Translations under genes and position numbers: made by a program
Virus record (IMG/VR): IMGVR_UViG_3300043570_002336
Location: 31,837 to 95,836 of that record
Reading direction: 5' to 3' (one strand)
DNA length: 64,000 bases
DNA from: a virus
Notes under the pieces: generated by a model
What the model was told of the DNA's origin: nothing
What the model saw: only the letters and a program-made list of their open reading frames with translations
The model's database searches: none
Part shown: in pieces, positions 34,170-42,420 of the stretch
Layout: each line of letters begins with the position of its first letter
Numbering within the stretch: position 1 is the first letter of the stretch

Positions 34170-34465
34170 TACTTACTAGCTTTGCGACCTTTAGTAGCAG
34201 TTCTCTTAGGAGCAGGCTTAGCTACAGCTGCAGTCTCTGCAGGAGCATTTTTTTTTGCAACTGGTTTACGACCACGGCGTGGCTTACCTGCAGCAGCTTC
34301 AGCAACGTCAGAAGCTTGTTTAGCTACCTCTTTTGCAGCGGCAACTACATCTTTTACTTCTTCCTTTACTCTTTCAACTCTCTCTTGAACTTGCTCGACT
34401 TTCTCAACAATCTTCTCGTCAATAGTAGTCTTACCTAACAACCAATTCCAAAAACGTTTTAACAT
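34169..34465 (-). CDS. helical protein with H1-like basic tail
   Basis: 98 aa. A short hydrophobic N-terminus (MLKRFWNWLLGKTTIDEK), a coiled-coil helix (EKVEQVQERVERVKEEVKDV), then an Ala/Lys/Pro tail with KPRRGRKPVAKK and ATKGRKASK. The tail resembles histone H1 or HU-like tails and probably binds DNA or another acidic polymer. Confidence 0.55.
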   Translation of the reverse strand: MLKRFWNWLLGKTTIDEKIVEKVEQVQERVERVKEEVKDVVAAAKEVAKQASDVAEAAAGKPRRGRKPVAKKNAPAETAAVAKPAPKRTATKGRKASK

Positions 34466-34480
34466 AGTTTTGACTTTTTA

Positions 34481-34499
34481 TTTTATATAAATATATAAA
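34481..34499 (-). promoter_or_regulatory. AT-rich promoter-like 19-mer, copy 1
   Basis: An AT-only 19-base sequence containing TATATTTATATAA, identical to 48585-48603. It lies 15 nt before the ATG at 34465. Confidence 0.5.
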
Positions 34500-34525
34500 G
34501 ATTTACTTTTCGTTCAAACTTTTTT

Positions 34526-36316
34526 TTAAAGAGCATACCAAGTAGTTCCATCCCACATATAAGGTCTAGGAGGAACACTGCTGGATACTGCAAATGAGCC
34601 TACAGGTGCTCCTATCGGAAGTACAGAAGTTGGCTGAAGTGTAAGTACCTTTCCTAAGGTTATGAATATATCAGTTGCAAAGCTAGCACTATCCGGGCTA
34701 TTAACTCTAAGCGATCCAGCTCCGTTAACAACTACTTCGTAGATAAATGGTCCACCTGAAGGACCGTCTGAGATTCTAAACTCACTTGCACCTGTTCCAG
34801 GCTGTATTCTAAGCTCATTATTAGCTCCGAGTGTGATAACTCTATCTCCTGTTAATGTTCCGTTTGAATTGTAGAGGTTAGGAGCATGTGAAGCACTAGC
34901 TACTGTAAGTTTTGAAGCAGTTACGTAACCTAATAGACCTTGTGTGCCTGAAATACCGGTTAAGTCATACCCTGCAACATACCCATAATTAGCTTCACTG
35001 AGGTTATTAAAAGTTACTCTATCAGATCCACTAACAGTAAAGAAAGCGTTAGTATTATTAAATTTTAGAGCATTAGTACTAAGGTTAACTTCTCTTGCTG
35101 CTGTTAAAGTACCGTCTGAATTATATAAATTAGGAGCAAACGAAGCACTAGGTACAGATACTAGAGTAATACTTTCTGTAGTTCCGTCTCCTTGGTTGAA
35201 AGTAATGACGTTGCTGCTTATTGAAGACGAGTAGTAGAATGAACCTGTCCTAGCATTTGTAACGTAAGAACCTGTAGCAGCTTCTAAGCTACCAAGTCTA
35301 GTGTTGGCTGAGCCTGAGAAGCTATTTAATGCATTAATACTTATTTGAGCTGAGCCTGAGAAAATATTTAATCCGGTAATGCTTGTTTGAGCTGAGCCTG
35401 AGAAAGTATTTAATCCGGTAATGCTTGTTTGAGCTGAGCCTGTAAAGTTGTTAAGAGCTGTAATGTCTGTTGCTGATGTAGATCCTGTATTGATTGTAAC
35501 AGTTACGGCTGACCCTACGTTAGTAGCAGTAACAGCATTACCTACGAAATCAAAGGTTCTTGCATTCTCAGTTAACACAGTACCTTCATTAGATGCTGTG
35601 ATAGCGAAACCACCACCACCACCTCCGGCAAGTCCGGATAGGTCTAGGTTGTAGGTATTGGTACTACTATGTAATGTTAATGCGGAAGTTGTACTGTTGT
35701 AAGAACCGCTGTATAGGAATGAACCTGTTTGGGTAGCATAAACGTAGGAATCTCTAGTTAAATCTAATGTTATACAGTAGTCATCAGACGCAGTAGTTCC
35801 AATAACTGCGTTAACCAATACGTTAATTGAACCTACTCCAAAGCCTCCTGGAACTTGGTTAACTGTACCCTTAATATAGTTTTTATCATCTACGTAGACT
35901 ATCATTTTATCTCCAACTTTGTAGGCTAGATTTTCACCGAACAGGCCATTTAAAGTACTGCCTGTAGGAACAAATTGGAGATTAAGAATACCTGCGTTGT
36001 ATCCATCGTACGTAAAGCCGTTAACAATACATCTATCAAATAAATGATTTACAGTAGTGCCGCCACCGCTTCCACTTCCAAACTCTATCCAGTTAGAACC
36101 AGTATTCCAGTTAGATACACTGCTTCCTTTAAACCCGTAAAACTTACCGGATCCAGAATCAAATACTATCGTACCCACATTCCTCTTATCGGAAGGTATA
36201 CTTCCAGTATTGTTAATAGAAGCTAGAGGGTATGCAGTTCCTTTTAAAGAAGTAGCATCAACTAACGGGTAGTTAGTGTTGTTATTTTCTAGAATGTCAG
36301 GAAAAAATATAGCCAT
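34526..36316 (-). CDS. tail-fibre-like structural protein
   Basis: 596 aa. The N-terminus (MAIFFPDILENNNTNYPLVD) and repeated GTIVFDSGSGKFYGF suggest a fibre base. Residues about 290-345 carry near-exact 14-aa repeats (SITGLNTFSGSAQT). Later blocks repeat FAPNLYNSDGTLTAAR / HAPNLYNSNGTLTGDR. The C-terminus ends SVPPRPYMWDGTTWYAL, typical of fibre tips. Ser/Gly/Asn-rich, no signal peptide. Probably a virion fibre. Confidence 0.7.
   Translation of the reverse strand: MAIFFPDILENNNTNYPLVDATSLKGTAYPLASINNTGSIPSDKRNVGTIVFDSGSGKFYGFKGSSVSNWNTGSNWIEFGSGSGGGTTVNHLFDRCIVNGFTYDGYNAGILNLQFVPTGSTLNGLFGENLAYKVGDKMIVYVDDKNYIKGTVNQVPGGFGVGSINVLVNAVIGTTASDDYCITLDLTRDSYVYATQTGSFLYSGSYNSTTSALTLHSSTNTYNLDLSGLAGGGGGGFAITASNEGTVLTENARTFDFVGNAVTATNVGSAVTVTINTGSTSATDITALNNFTGSAQTSITGLNTFSGSAQTSITGLNIFSGSAQISINALNSFSGSANTRLGSLEAATGSYVTNARTGSFYYSSSISSNVITFNQGDGTTESITLVSVPSASFAPNLYNSDGTLTAAREVNLSTNALKFNNTNAFFTVSGSDRVTFNNLSEANYGYVAGYDLTGISGTQGLLGYVTASKLTVASASHAPNLYNSNGTLTGDRVITLGANNELRIQPGTGASEFRISDGPSGGPFIYEVVVNGAGSLRVNSPDSASFATDIFITLGKVLTLQPTSVLPIGAPVGSFAVSSSVPPRPYMWDGTTWYAL
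35334..35459. repeat. three 42-bp tandem repeats in fibre gene
   Basis: Three near-identical 42-bp units, encoding SITGLN(T/I/S)FSGSAQ. In-frame copy-number change would lengthen or shorten the fibre. Confidence 0.6.
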
Positions 36317-36320
36317 GATC

Positions 36321-37343
36321 TTAAGATATTGTTAATGTTACTCCTGAACCAAATGCACCTTTTTGTTTTGATTGATATACTCTAAATGAAGTTGAGGAAC
36401 TATAAGCGTTTGCCACGGTAAAGTCTCCTACTTTATCGAATGCTGTTATTACCGATAATGCCCCATCTTTAATTACATTTGATAAATCACCATAAGACGC
36501 TGGGTAGATTATGTAAGTGTATTTAGTAGGGTCGTTATTATTAGCATCACAGGTTGGAGTCCAGGCTTTAGTTGTGGTGAGGGTACTAGTCACAGTATCA
36601 GAGTTGATAACACTCTGAGCTGAGGCGTTATCTGTAATTGGAGTAGAGCTAGCAGCTAAATAGTTTCTCCAGTAGAAAGCAAAGCCTGTATTTGTAGATT
36701 GAGTATCGGCAGTAGTCTGACTCTTAGTATTGACAATAAACGTAACATTGCCCGCTGTAGTTGCTCTATTAATCGTCAGAGCAGATCCTAATGTAAAGGC
36801 GTTAGTTCCTGAAAGAGTGTTAGAAAAATACGCCTGGAGTAGTCCTGAATCTGCTCCAGAACCTGTAATGCTAGCAGATACTGGATAGTTTCCATCTGGG
36901 CTATCCACGGTTGCTAGGAATGAAGCTGAGTTACAGGTAAAAGAGTTACCTACATCTCTAGTGGCTGTTGATCTAGTAGTACCGTCAAGTTTAATCAGTA
37001 AGCTACTAATAGTAGGCTCTATGTAAGTTATCAGCATTGATCTTAGTAGAGCTTCAATAGTGGAGCCGGCAGTAAATAAGTCACCTGGGGAGACCCCTCC
37101 TACTGTCTGGTTTGAAGTTAAATTTTGAACTAGAGTAGTTCCACCACCGACGCCACCGCCTGAACCTGTATTGACGGTTAAGTTAAATGTGCTACCATCC
37201 CCCTTAGTAAACGTAAGCACGTTACTGGAGACGGAACCTGTTGCTATAAGTGAGTTAAGGCTGCTGGACAGGTATGTAAAGTTGCCATCAAGTTCTGAGT
37301 AGGTTAGTTCAGAACCTTTAACAAGTCTTAGAGTTAGTGGCAT
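36321..37343 (-). CDS. tail-fibre or baseplate-like structural protein
   Basis: 340 aa from ATG at 37343 (MPLTLRLVKGSELTYSELDG...). The opening KGSELTYSELDGNFTYL is a frequent start of phage tail-fibre proteins. The C-terminal half is beta-rich with FYWRNYLAASSTPITDNASA. It is followed closely by the fibre at 34526 and probably forms the same virion structure. Confidence 0.6.
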   Translation of the reverse strand: MPLTLRLVKGSELTYSELDGNFTYLSSSLNSLIATGSVSSNVLTFTKGDGSTFNLTVNTGSGGGVGGGTTLVQNLTSNQTVGGVSPGDLFTAGSTIEALLRSMLITYIEPTISSLLIKLDGTTRSTATRDVGNSFTCNSASFLATVDSPDGNYPVSASITGSGADSGLLQAYFSNTLSGTNAFTLGSALTINRATTAGNVTFIVNTKSQTTADTQSTNTGFAFYWRNYLAASSTPITDNASAQSVINSDTVTSTLTTTKAWTPTCDANNNDPTKYTYIIYPASYGDLSNVIKDGALSVITAFDKVGDFTVANAYSSSTSFRVYQSKQKGAFGSGVTLTIS

Positions 37344-37389
37344 ACTACGAGAGGTTTTACATATAAATAGCACCTTCGTAGCAGAGTAC

Positions 37390-37893
37390 CTATTTGAACT
37401 TAGGAACGCTTACTTGCTTGTACCCGTACTTCTTTTCAAGTACTAGGTAAAGCTCCTTTACACTATCGCCATCCAGGTTCATAATCTCTTCTTCTACTTT
37501 TTCTCGAGATAAGCCGTAGTTCTTTTTACACTCCTTATATATACCTTCCAACCGCTTGGCTTCTTCTTTAGTATGATCTTCAAGCAGGCGTTTCCACCGA
37601 GCCATATTCAGACTCTGAGATTCATTAAATCCAACGATATCAACTTTATTTATATAGGCATGACGGAGTTTATGCTCTACTAACTCGGCCTCGTACTTAT
37701 AATGAGGAAAGTCAAAGTCACCGTTCATAACCTTCTCCTTGAAATGAGCTTGAGGAAACAAAGGCTTCTTCTTAGCTACATAACCTCTCCACCACATAAA
37801 ACGATCGTAAGGCTTCTTGTAGCAGTTCTCAGCAAAGTAACTCTCCAACCACTCTACCGAGTGAACGGGCTTAAACGGACATAGATCTAACAT
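37390..37893 (-). CDS. hypothetical phage protein, 167 aa
   Basis: Reads MLDLCPFKPVHSVEWLESYF..., with Trp-rich FMWWRGYVAKKKPL and helical, charged C-terminus. No family. The TATCTTTAGGTATG box directly abuts its ATG, so translation may be leaderless. Confidence 0.6.
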   Translation of the reverse strand: MLDLCPFKPVHSVEWLESYFAENCYKKPYDRFMWWRGYVAKKKPLFPQAHFKEKVMNGDFDFPHYKYEAELVEHKLRHAYINKVDIVGFNESQSLNMARWKRLLEDHTKEEAKRLEGIYKECKKNYGLSREKVEEEIMNLDGDSVKELYLVLEKKYGYKQVSVPKFK

Positions 37894-37905
37894 ACCTAAA
37901 GATAG
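37894..37905 (-). promoter_or_regulatory. TATCTTTAGGTA box abutting a start codon
   Basis: The exact box runs straight into the ATG at 37893 (TATCTTTAGGTATG), unlike the other copies, which leave 13-24 nt. Confidence 0.5.
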
Positions 37906-37928
37906 TAACTTTTATTTAAAAAAGCAAC

Positions 37929-39494
37929 TTATCTTAGGACTGTAACTGTAAAGCTGTAAGACTGATCTGGGGTGTCTAATACTCCAAAATAAACTCCATC
38001 TGCTACATTTCCTCCATCCCAATCATTCTTATAATCTGGATTGGTGTAGACTATCTGCCCCCATCTATTCATAATACTTATACTGGCAGGACTGTGATTG
38101 CTTAGGTTCTTAATTACAAACAGATCGTTTTTGTTATCTCCGTTCGGAGTTACTACGTTCGGGATAAGAATAGGTTGCGTAGGGATAACAATAGGTTCTT
38201 CTCCGTTCCTAATATCGTCAACTGGACCGATAGGGTCTGGAGGTGGTGGAGGTGGACAAGGTCCTACCTTGATTAGGATTGTATCAAACTCGTCCATCTC
38301 AATACCGCACTTATTCATTAAAGTATTTCCATCGTTTCCTTTCTTAGAGTAGAGGTAGTACTCTCCTGCGTAACTAAAGGGCATGAGCATTACAATACGT
38401 ACTGAGTCGGTCTCGTAATTGACATCGACATTAGACCAGATTTTTTTGATTGCAACAGGTTGGCTGGTCTGTGTCCGGGTCATTCTAAAATCAACATCGT
38501 TAATTGAATACCCATCTAAGGCAATGTGAAACTTAAGTCCAAAGGCTGTATCCCCGCATGCTACTTCTTTATATTTTAGTCCTGTAATTGTATCAACCGG
38601 GTATTGAGTAGGGTCGTATTTTACGCCTTGCATCGCTACTGCATTGCAATTATATGCAATTGATATCATCATATCTCTTGAGGCTGAACCTACCTTAGTC
38701 CATACTCCCCAAAGCGAATCATACCTGTATTCTTCAATCAATACCGACAGTGCATCAACCTCCTGAGTTGTAGGATAGAAAGAGATCTGCCCGGTCTGAG
38801 GATTGATATTGAAGTAGGTTGAGGATACAGGTTGATTCTTATTGAATCCAAAGTCAAACGGAATGTTAGTCTGGTTTGGGTAAGCTCCTTCCCGGCAATT
38901 GATCAGAGAGTATGCCACCGAGTCTCCATCGTACTCGACCGAGCTTTGCTTCCAGTTGAAAGGATTAGCTACACAGAATGCCCGAACAGGCTCCGATACA
39001 AAGATCGGAGATGAGTTCTGTCCATTAAGGTTATTGAGTAGAGCATCAAAGTAGAAGCCGTCGGTTCCAGTTCCATTTGAGTTTGAGATATTAGTTACTC
39101 CAGGAGGACGGCAGCAATTTGAATACCAGAATACAAAGTCACCGCAGTTGCCCGGCAGTACTACATACCCGGTGTACCGGTAAACTTCCAGAGTCTTCAC
39201 ACCAGGTCCCGGGTTTACGCAATCAAATAGGGTTGGGGATACAACCCCGCTTCCGGCTGTTAGGTTGACAGTAACGTTGGTGTTAGAATAACATCCTGAG
39301 GATATTGTTACTGTCTCAGTAGTGGGCATTGCTATACCGGTAACATCTCTATAGACTCTCAGAATGATTTTATAATGACGGGCGATTCCGGTAGAATCTC
39401 CAATGTAGCGGTATTGTATATCACCACCCGCTAAGTGCGATGCTGTTGAGACAAAGCTCATCAACAACGCTAAAACAACGTACAACTTTTTCAT
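37929..39494 (-). CDS. gliding-adhesin-like protein with type B T9SS domain
   Basis: 521 aa from ATG at 39494, signal peptide (MKKLYVVLALLMSFVSTASH). LAGGDIQYRYIGDSTG then YKIILRVYRDVTG is the family opening of Bacteroidota gliding-motility adhesins; WYSNCCRPPGVTNIS and FVSEPVRAFCVANPFNW follow the same pattern. The C-terminus (VVTPNGDNKNDLFVIKNL … WGQIVYTNPDYKNDWDG) is the CHU_C/type B sorting domain. Surface display through T9SS is expected. Confidence 0.75.
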   Translation of the reverse strand: MKKLYVVLALLMSFVSTASHLAGGDIQYRYIGDSTGIARHYKIILRVYRDVTGIAMPTTETVTISSGCYSNTNVTVNLTAGSGVVSPTLFDCVNPGPGVKTLEVYRYTGYVVLPGNCGDFVFWYSNCCRPPGVTNISNSNGTGTDGFYFDALLNNLNGQNSSPIFVSEPVRAFCVANPFNWKQSSVEYDGDSVAYSLINCREGAYPNQTNIPFDFGFNKNQPVSSTYFNINPQTGQISFYPTTQEVDALSVLIEEYRYDSLWGVWTKVGSASRDMMISIAYNCNAVAMQGVKYDPTQYPVDTITGLKYKEVACGDTAFGLKFHIALDGYSINDVDFRMTRTQTSQPVAIKKIWSNVDVNYETDSVRIVMLMPFSYAGEYYLYSKKGNDGNTLMNKCGIEMDEFDTILIKVGPCPPPPPPDPIGPVDDIRNGEEPIVIPTQPILIPNVVTPNGDNKNDLFVIKNLSNHSPASISIMNRWGQIVYTNPDYKNDWDGGNVADGVYFGVLDTPDQSYSFTVTVLR

Positions 39495-39499
39495 AGTAA

Positions 39500-39527
39500 T
39501 AAATATAAGAAGCCCCTTTCGGGGCTC
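39500..39527 (-). terminator. terminator-like hairpin with adjacent promoter-like box
   Basis: AGCCCC-GAAA-GGGGCT on the minus strand, then TCTTATATTTATTACT before the ATG at 39494. The TATATTTA inside the tail lies next to the ATG, so it may also serve as a -7 box. Confidence 0.6.
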
Positions 39528-39550
39528 CAAACATTTACTCAGAAATTTTA

Positions 39551-41101
39551 CTATTGTTTAATAACTCTTATATTTTTAACTGTATAAACTCCCTTAGGAA
39601 GGTATCCTAAATCGTTCCAGCCTTTTTCAAGCTTGCCAACTACTCTACCGGTGTTGTCAAAGATCAGAGCTTGCTCTTGAGAGTAGAGCTGATCAGCAAC
39701 CGGGTTAGGGTATAGGCTGATTGGTGAGTTAAATTCTGCAACTGAGATAGTATTGCCGATTAGGTTTGTGTCGTTAAAGCTAGCTCCTGTGTCTAGTCCG
39801 CTAGTAGCTGATGGACGATAGTCAGGCTGTAGGTAGCTGTAAGGAGTGGTAAACAATCCAGTAGAAGCTGCTAGAGTATCATTGGAAGTAAAATACCAAG
39901 CACCGGCATTAAAAGAAGGATTAGTTCCTCTGAGGATGAATTTGCCGCTGCAGCCAGCAATCAGATTATTTTGGAATACTAACCTATTCTGTAGTGCATT
40001 TGTTTCTGTAGAAGTTCCGTCAATATGAATACCGTCTTTAAAGTCTGTAAAGACTGAGTTGAAGATTTTCATTTCACTGTTCCGGCGAAGTCTCAAAGCT
40101 CTTCTAAACTTAGGATCGACTGTAGCCTGTAGGTTACCTCTTAGTGGTCCGATAGCAGTTACGTTAGAGAATGTGGCAGCTGTCTTAGGTCCGTTGTTAG
40201 AACCGGCGCCGTCATTATCACATTCAAACCCTTCTGAGGTTGAGCCTGATGACTGGTCAGCAATAAAAGGATCTCTAACAATTAAAGCAAATTGAACTTT
40301 ACCTCGGTATCCAAAATCGCAGTCCATGTCATCATCCAGGTTGCGGTACGATACCAAGTGCTTACAATTCACAGTACCACCAAACCATTCAAAAGCGTCA
40401 TCATTAGTAAATGAAACTTGAACATAATCAACTACTGTCTTACTTCCTACTGAACCGAAAGTTAATCCATTAATCTCTTTGTCAGGCATGTAAGCATATC
40501 CGCCGAACTCGATTCTAACGTATTTTAAAACACCTGAGCTATCCTGGTCGTTATTACCTCCATACTCAGTATTAGCTGAAGTAGGTAAGCCTTCGATGTT
40601 ACCGATGCCTGCATTAGATCCTGCTGCTGTGTTGGGTGGGATGTTATTAACAGCCTCTCCTAGAATAACAATTCCTCCCCAGTCACCGATTGTTCGTTGG
40701 CCAGGAACTGCACTAGAAGTAAATACGATTGGTTGAGTAGCTGTACCTTCAGCATATAATGTTCCCTGCTTAGTTACAATCAGAGCCGATCCTGCAGTGT
40801 TCTTATCAAAAAGAATTACTGTACCGGGTTGGATAGTAAGCGAGCTCTTCAAGTATACCGGACCTTGAACTAAGTAAACATTGCTGCTTGTCCAAGTTAG
40901 ACTACTAAGTAGTTCTCCTGAAACTGTCTGGGTGTGGATCGGGTAGACTGTGTTTTGAGCATCCCAGTTAGTCCATCCGTCAGTCCATTGGGTGGTAGGA
41001 GCTGGTGCAAAAGCACCTCTATAACTTGTTGGGGTCCAGAAAGAGGTCTGGCCGAATAACGTAACTGCCGAAAGAGCTACAAGGGTAAATAAGTGTTTCA
41101 T
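39551..41101 (-). CDS. T9SS-type secreted beta-helix-like protein
   Basis: 516 aa with signal peptide (MKHLFTLVALSAVTLFGQ). A long repetitive beta body (LKSSLTIQPGTVILFDKN; IGDWGGIVILGEAVNN) with an Asp-rich calcium-like segment (YRNLDDDMDCDFGYRGK), then a type A T9SS domain (SPISLYPNPVADQL … YLPKGVYTVKNI). Homologues in Bacteroidota are large surface or outer-membrane-associated proteins of unclear role. Confidence 0.75.
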   Translation of the reverse strand: MKHLFTLVALSAVTLFGQTSFWTPTSYRGAFAPAPTTQWTDGWTNWDAQNTVYPIHTQTVSGELLSSLTWTSSNVYLVQGPVYLKSSLTIQPGTVILFDKNTAGSALIVTKQGTLYAEGTATQPIVFTSSAVPGQRTIGDWGGIVILGEAVNNIPPNTAAGSNAGIGNIEGLPTSANTEYGGNNDQDSSGVLKYVRIEFGGYAYMPDKEINGLTFGSVGSKTVVDYVQVSFTNDDAFEWFGGTVNCKHLVSYRNLDDDMDCDFGYRGKVQFALIVRDPFIADQSSGSTSEGFECDNDGAGSNNGPKTAATFSNVTAIGPLRGNLQATVDPKFRRALRLRRNSEMKIFNSVFTDFKDGIHIDGTSTETNALQNRLVFQNNLIAGCSGKFILRGTNPSFNAGAWYFTSNDTLAASTGLFTTPYSYLQPDYRPSATSGLDTGASFNDTNLIGNTISVAEFNSPISLYPNPVADQLYSQEQALIFDNTGRVVGKLEKGWNDLGYLPKGVYTVKNIRVIKQ

Positions 41102-41190
41102 AAATGTAAACGTAATTGTTTATTAATAACTACGTTTAAGATAGGCTACCGAGTTTAGATCAGTATTAAGCCTTTATTAAGAAACCTAAG

Positions 41191-41264
41191 TGGGCCTGCC
41201 AGGGCTCGAACCTGGGACCTGGGGATTATGAGTCCCTCGCTCTAACCGACTGAGCTACAGGCCC
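41191..41264 (-). tRNA. tRNA-Met or tRNA-Ile2 (CAT)
   Basis: 7-bp acceptor GGGCCTG/CAGGCCC, D arm, anticodon loop CTCATAA, T arm with GGTTCGAGCC. No encoded CCA. A CAT anticodon may be Met or lysidine-modified Ile. Confidence 0.9.
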
Positions 41265-41269
41265 GATGG

Positions 41270-41354
41270 CGGAGGCTCAGGGATTCGAACCCCGGGACCT
41301 GTTACAGTCAATAGTTTTCAAGACTACCGCAATCGACCACTCTGCCAAACCTCC
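41270..41354 (-). tRNA. tRNA-Ser (TGA)
   Basis: Acceptor GGAGGTT/AGCCTCC, anticodon loop CTTGAAA within GTAGT/ACTA, long variable arm, T arm GGTTCGAAT. No CCA. Confidence 0.9.
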
Positions 41355-41489
41355 ATTGTAAAAGAAACAGGAACAACTTTATCAGGAATCTAACAAATGC
41401 TTAACACACCAATAAGAGAGCTACTAAGTGTGTACCCTTGCGTCGCTGCTCTCCCAGCTAGTTGTTCTACGCTTCCTCTGTTTCTGTAG
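41355..41489 (-). ncRNA. structured spacer in tRNA cluster
   Basis: 135 bp between tRNA-Ser and tRNA-Tyr. Its ends pair: AGAAACAG with CTGTTTCT, and next to it GAACAAC with GTTGTTC, leaving a 10-nt bulge. Inside, GAGAGC pairs with GCTCTC and CACAC with GTGTG. It could be an unrecognised small RNA or a processing element. Confidence 0.45.
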
Positions 41490-41572
41490 TTGGAAGGAAC
41501 AGATTCGAACTGCTGTACCCGTAAGGGAGCAGATTTACAGTCTGCCGGTTTTAACCACTCACCCACCTTCCA
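41490..41572 (-). tRNA. tRNA-Tyr (GTA)
   Basis: Acceptor TGGAAGG/CCTTCCA, anticodon loop CTGTAAA, long variable arm, T arm CAGTTCGAATCTG. No CCA. Confidence 0.85.
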
Positions 41573-41577
41573 GTATG

Positions 41578-41700
41578 TAGTCAGGGCTGGATTTGAACCA
41601 GCAATACTCAGTTATTAAAACTGCTGCACTGTATAATCAAATTAGTAAGTATTTCACGCAGTAACCTAATTTGATGCGTCTACTATTCCGCCACCTGACT
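41578..41700 (-). tRNA. tRNA-Leu-like gene with large anticodon-region insertion
   Basis: Acceptor AGTCAGG/CCTGACT, Leu-type D arm (GGCGGAATAGTAGACGC) and a sound T arm (GCTGGTTCAAATCCAGC) frame 123 nt instead of about 85. In the anticodon region a perfect 10-bp stem (ATCAAATTAG/CTAATTTGAT) holds a 20-nt loop, followed by a 30-nt variable region with its own hairpin. TAG is the likeliest anticodon (U33 and a purine at 37). Real, intron-bearing or decayed cannot be told. Confidence 0.5.
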
Positions 41701-41705
41701 ATGTT

Positions 41706-41735
41706 GAGGGTAAGCATTTGCAACTACCTACCCTC
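41706..41735. repeat. inverted repeat GAGGGTA/TACCCTC
   Basis: A hairpin in the spacer between the odd tRNA and tRNA-Thr. No coding frame. Its role is unknown. Confidence 0.5.
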
Positions 41736-41742
41736 GTAAAAG

Positions 41743-41783
41743 ACTCGCCCGGGTGCGCTGATCTGACGAGAAGCGTGGCGAGT
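41743..41783. repeat. inverted repeat ACTCGCC/GGCGAGT
   Basis: A second hairpin in the same spacer, with an internal GCGCT/AGCGT pairing. It resembles a small structured RNA or processing site. Confidence 0.5.
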
Positions 41784-41791
41784 ACTGTTAG

Positions 41792-41864
41792 AGCCTCCTG
41801 TCGGACTCGAACCAACGACCTACTGATTACAAATCAGTGGCTCTACCAACTGAGCTAAGGAGGC
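41792..41864 (-). tRNA. tRNA-Thr (TGT)
   Basis: Acceptor GCCTCCT/AGGAGGC, anticodon loop TTGTAAT in CTGAT/ATCAG, T arm GGTTCGAGTC. No CCA. Confidence 0.9.
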
Positions 41865-41975
41865 TTACAGGGAGGTTTATTCTAAGACGCTATCGGTTCA
41901 CGTACTCCCCCTTTTAATCTTTTCCCCGAAGTCAACCTGTTCGAGTGCAACAGGATTTTTTGGCTAGACTCAGTA

Positions 41976-42140
41976 TTATTCGGCTGCTGCCTCTTCGCCT
42001 TCTGCTGCTACTTCTTCAGTAACTGTGGTGTCGATAGCAGTAGAATCAACTACTACTTCCTCTACTACAGCTTCTTCAGTAGCATTGTTGCAAGCTGCTA
42101 CCAAAGTAGCAAAGGCAATCATTGCAAGAATCTTCTTCAT
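41976..42140 (-). CDS. small lipoprotein, 54 aa
   Basis: ATG at 42140 (MKKILAMIAFATLVAACNNA...). A clear lipoprotein signal with lipobox LVAAC, then an acidic Glu/Val/Thr-rich tail ending EGEEAAAE. A surface or periplasmic lipopeptide of unknown role, embedded inside the tRNA cluster. It may act at the envelope like other superinfection-related lipoproteins, but that is only a guess. Confidence 0.65.
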   Translation of the reverse strand: MKKILAMIAFATLVAACNNATEEAVVEEVVVDSTAIDTTVTEEVAAEGEEAAAE

Positions 42141-42206
42141 ATTAGAAAATTTAAATTAAACAATTAGTGTACACGCCTGGGATCGTTATAGGATAAATAT
42201 ACGAAC

Positions 42207-42398
42207 TTACTTCGTATTTTCCAACTCTTTTAGAAGGTCAATTACTTCACGTCGATGCATGAATGAAGTGTGCATCCACATTCCACCCACAATAGTCCAA
42301 ATTGCAGTTCCGTAATCATTACGGGCAATTGCAAGAATAATCCCGAGGGTAAACAGGACGTACATAACCCCATAGAGAAGTTTCTCTGCTTTTGACAT
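42207..42398 (-). CDS. small membrane protein, 63 aa
   Basis: Reads MSKAEKLLYGVMYVLFTLGI... Two membrane segments (YGVMYVLFTLGIILAIA; GTAIWTIVGGMWMHTSF) and a charged tail (REVIDLLKELENTK). No family. It precedes the lipoprotein gene in transcription order. Confidence 0.6.
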   Translation of the reverse strand: MSKAEKLLYGVMYVLFTLGIILAIARNDYGTAIWTIVGGMWMHTSFMHRREVIDLLKELENTK

Positions 42399-42420
42399 AG
42401 TTTAGATATTTAAAAGTTAG

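Noticed and set aside
41936-41960. Plus-strand terminator-like hairpin CCTGTT/AACAGG with T-run
   Set aside because: It has the proper orientation only for plus-strand transcription, and no plus-strand gene is seen. I kept it out of the features.
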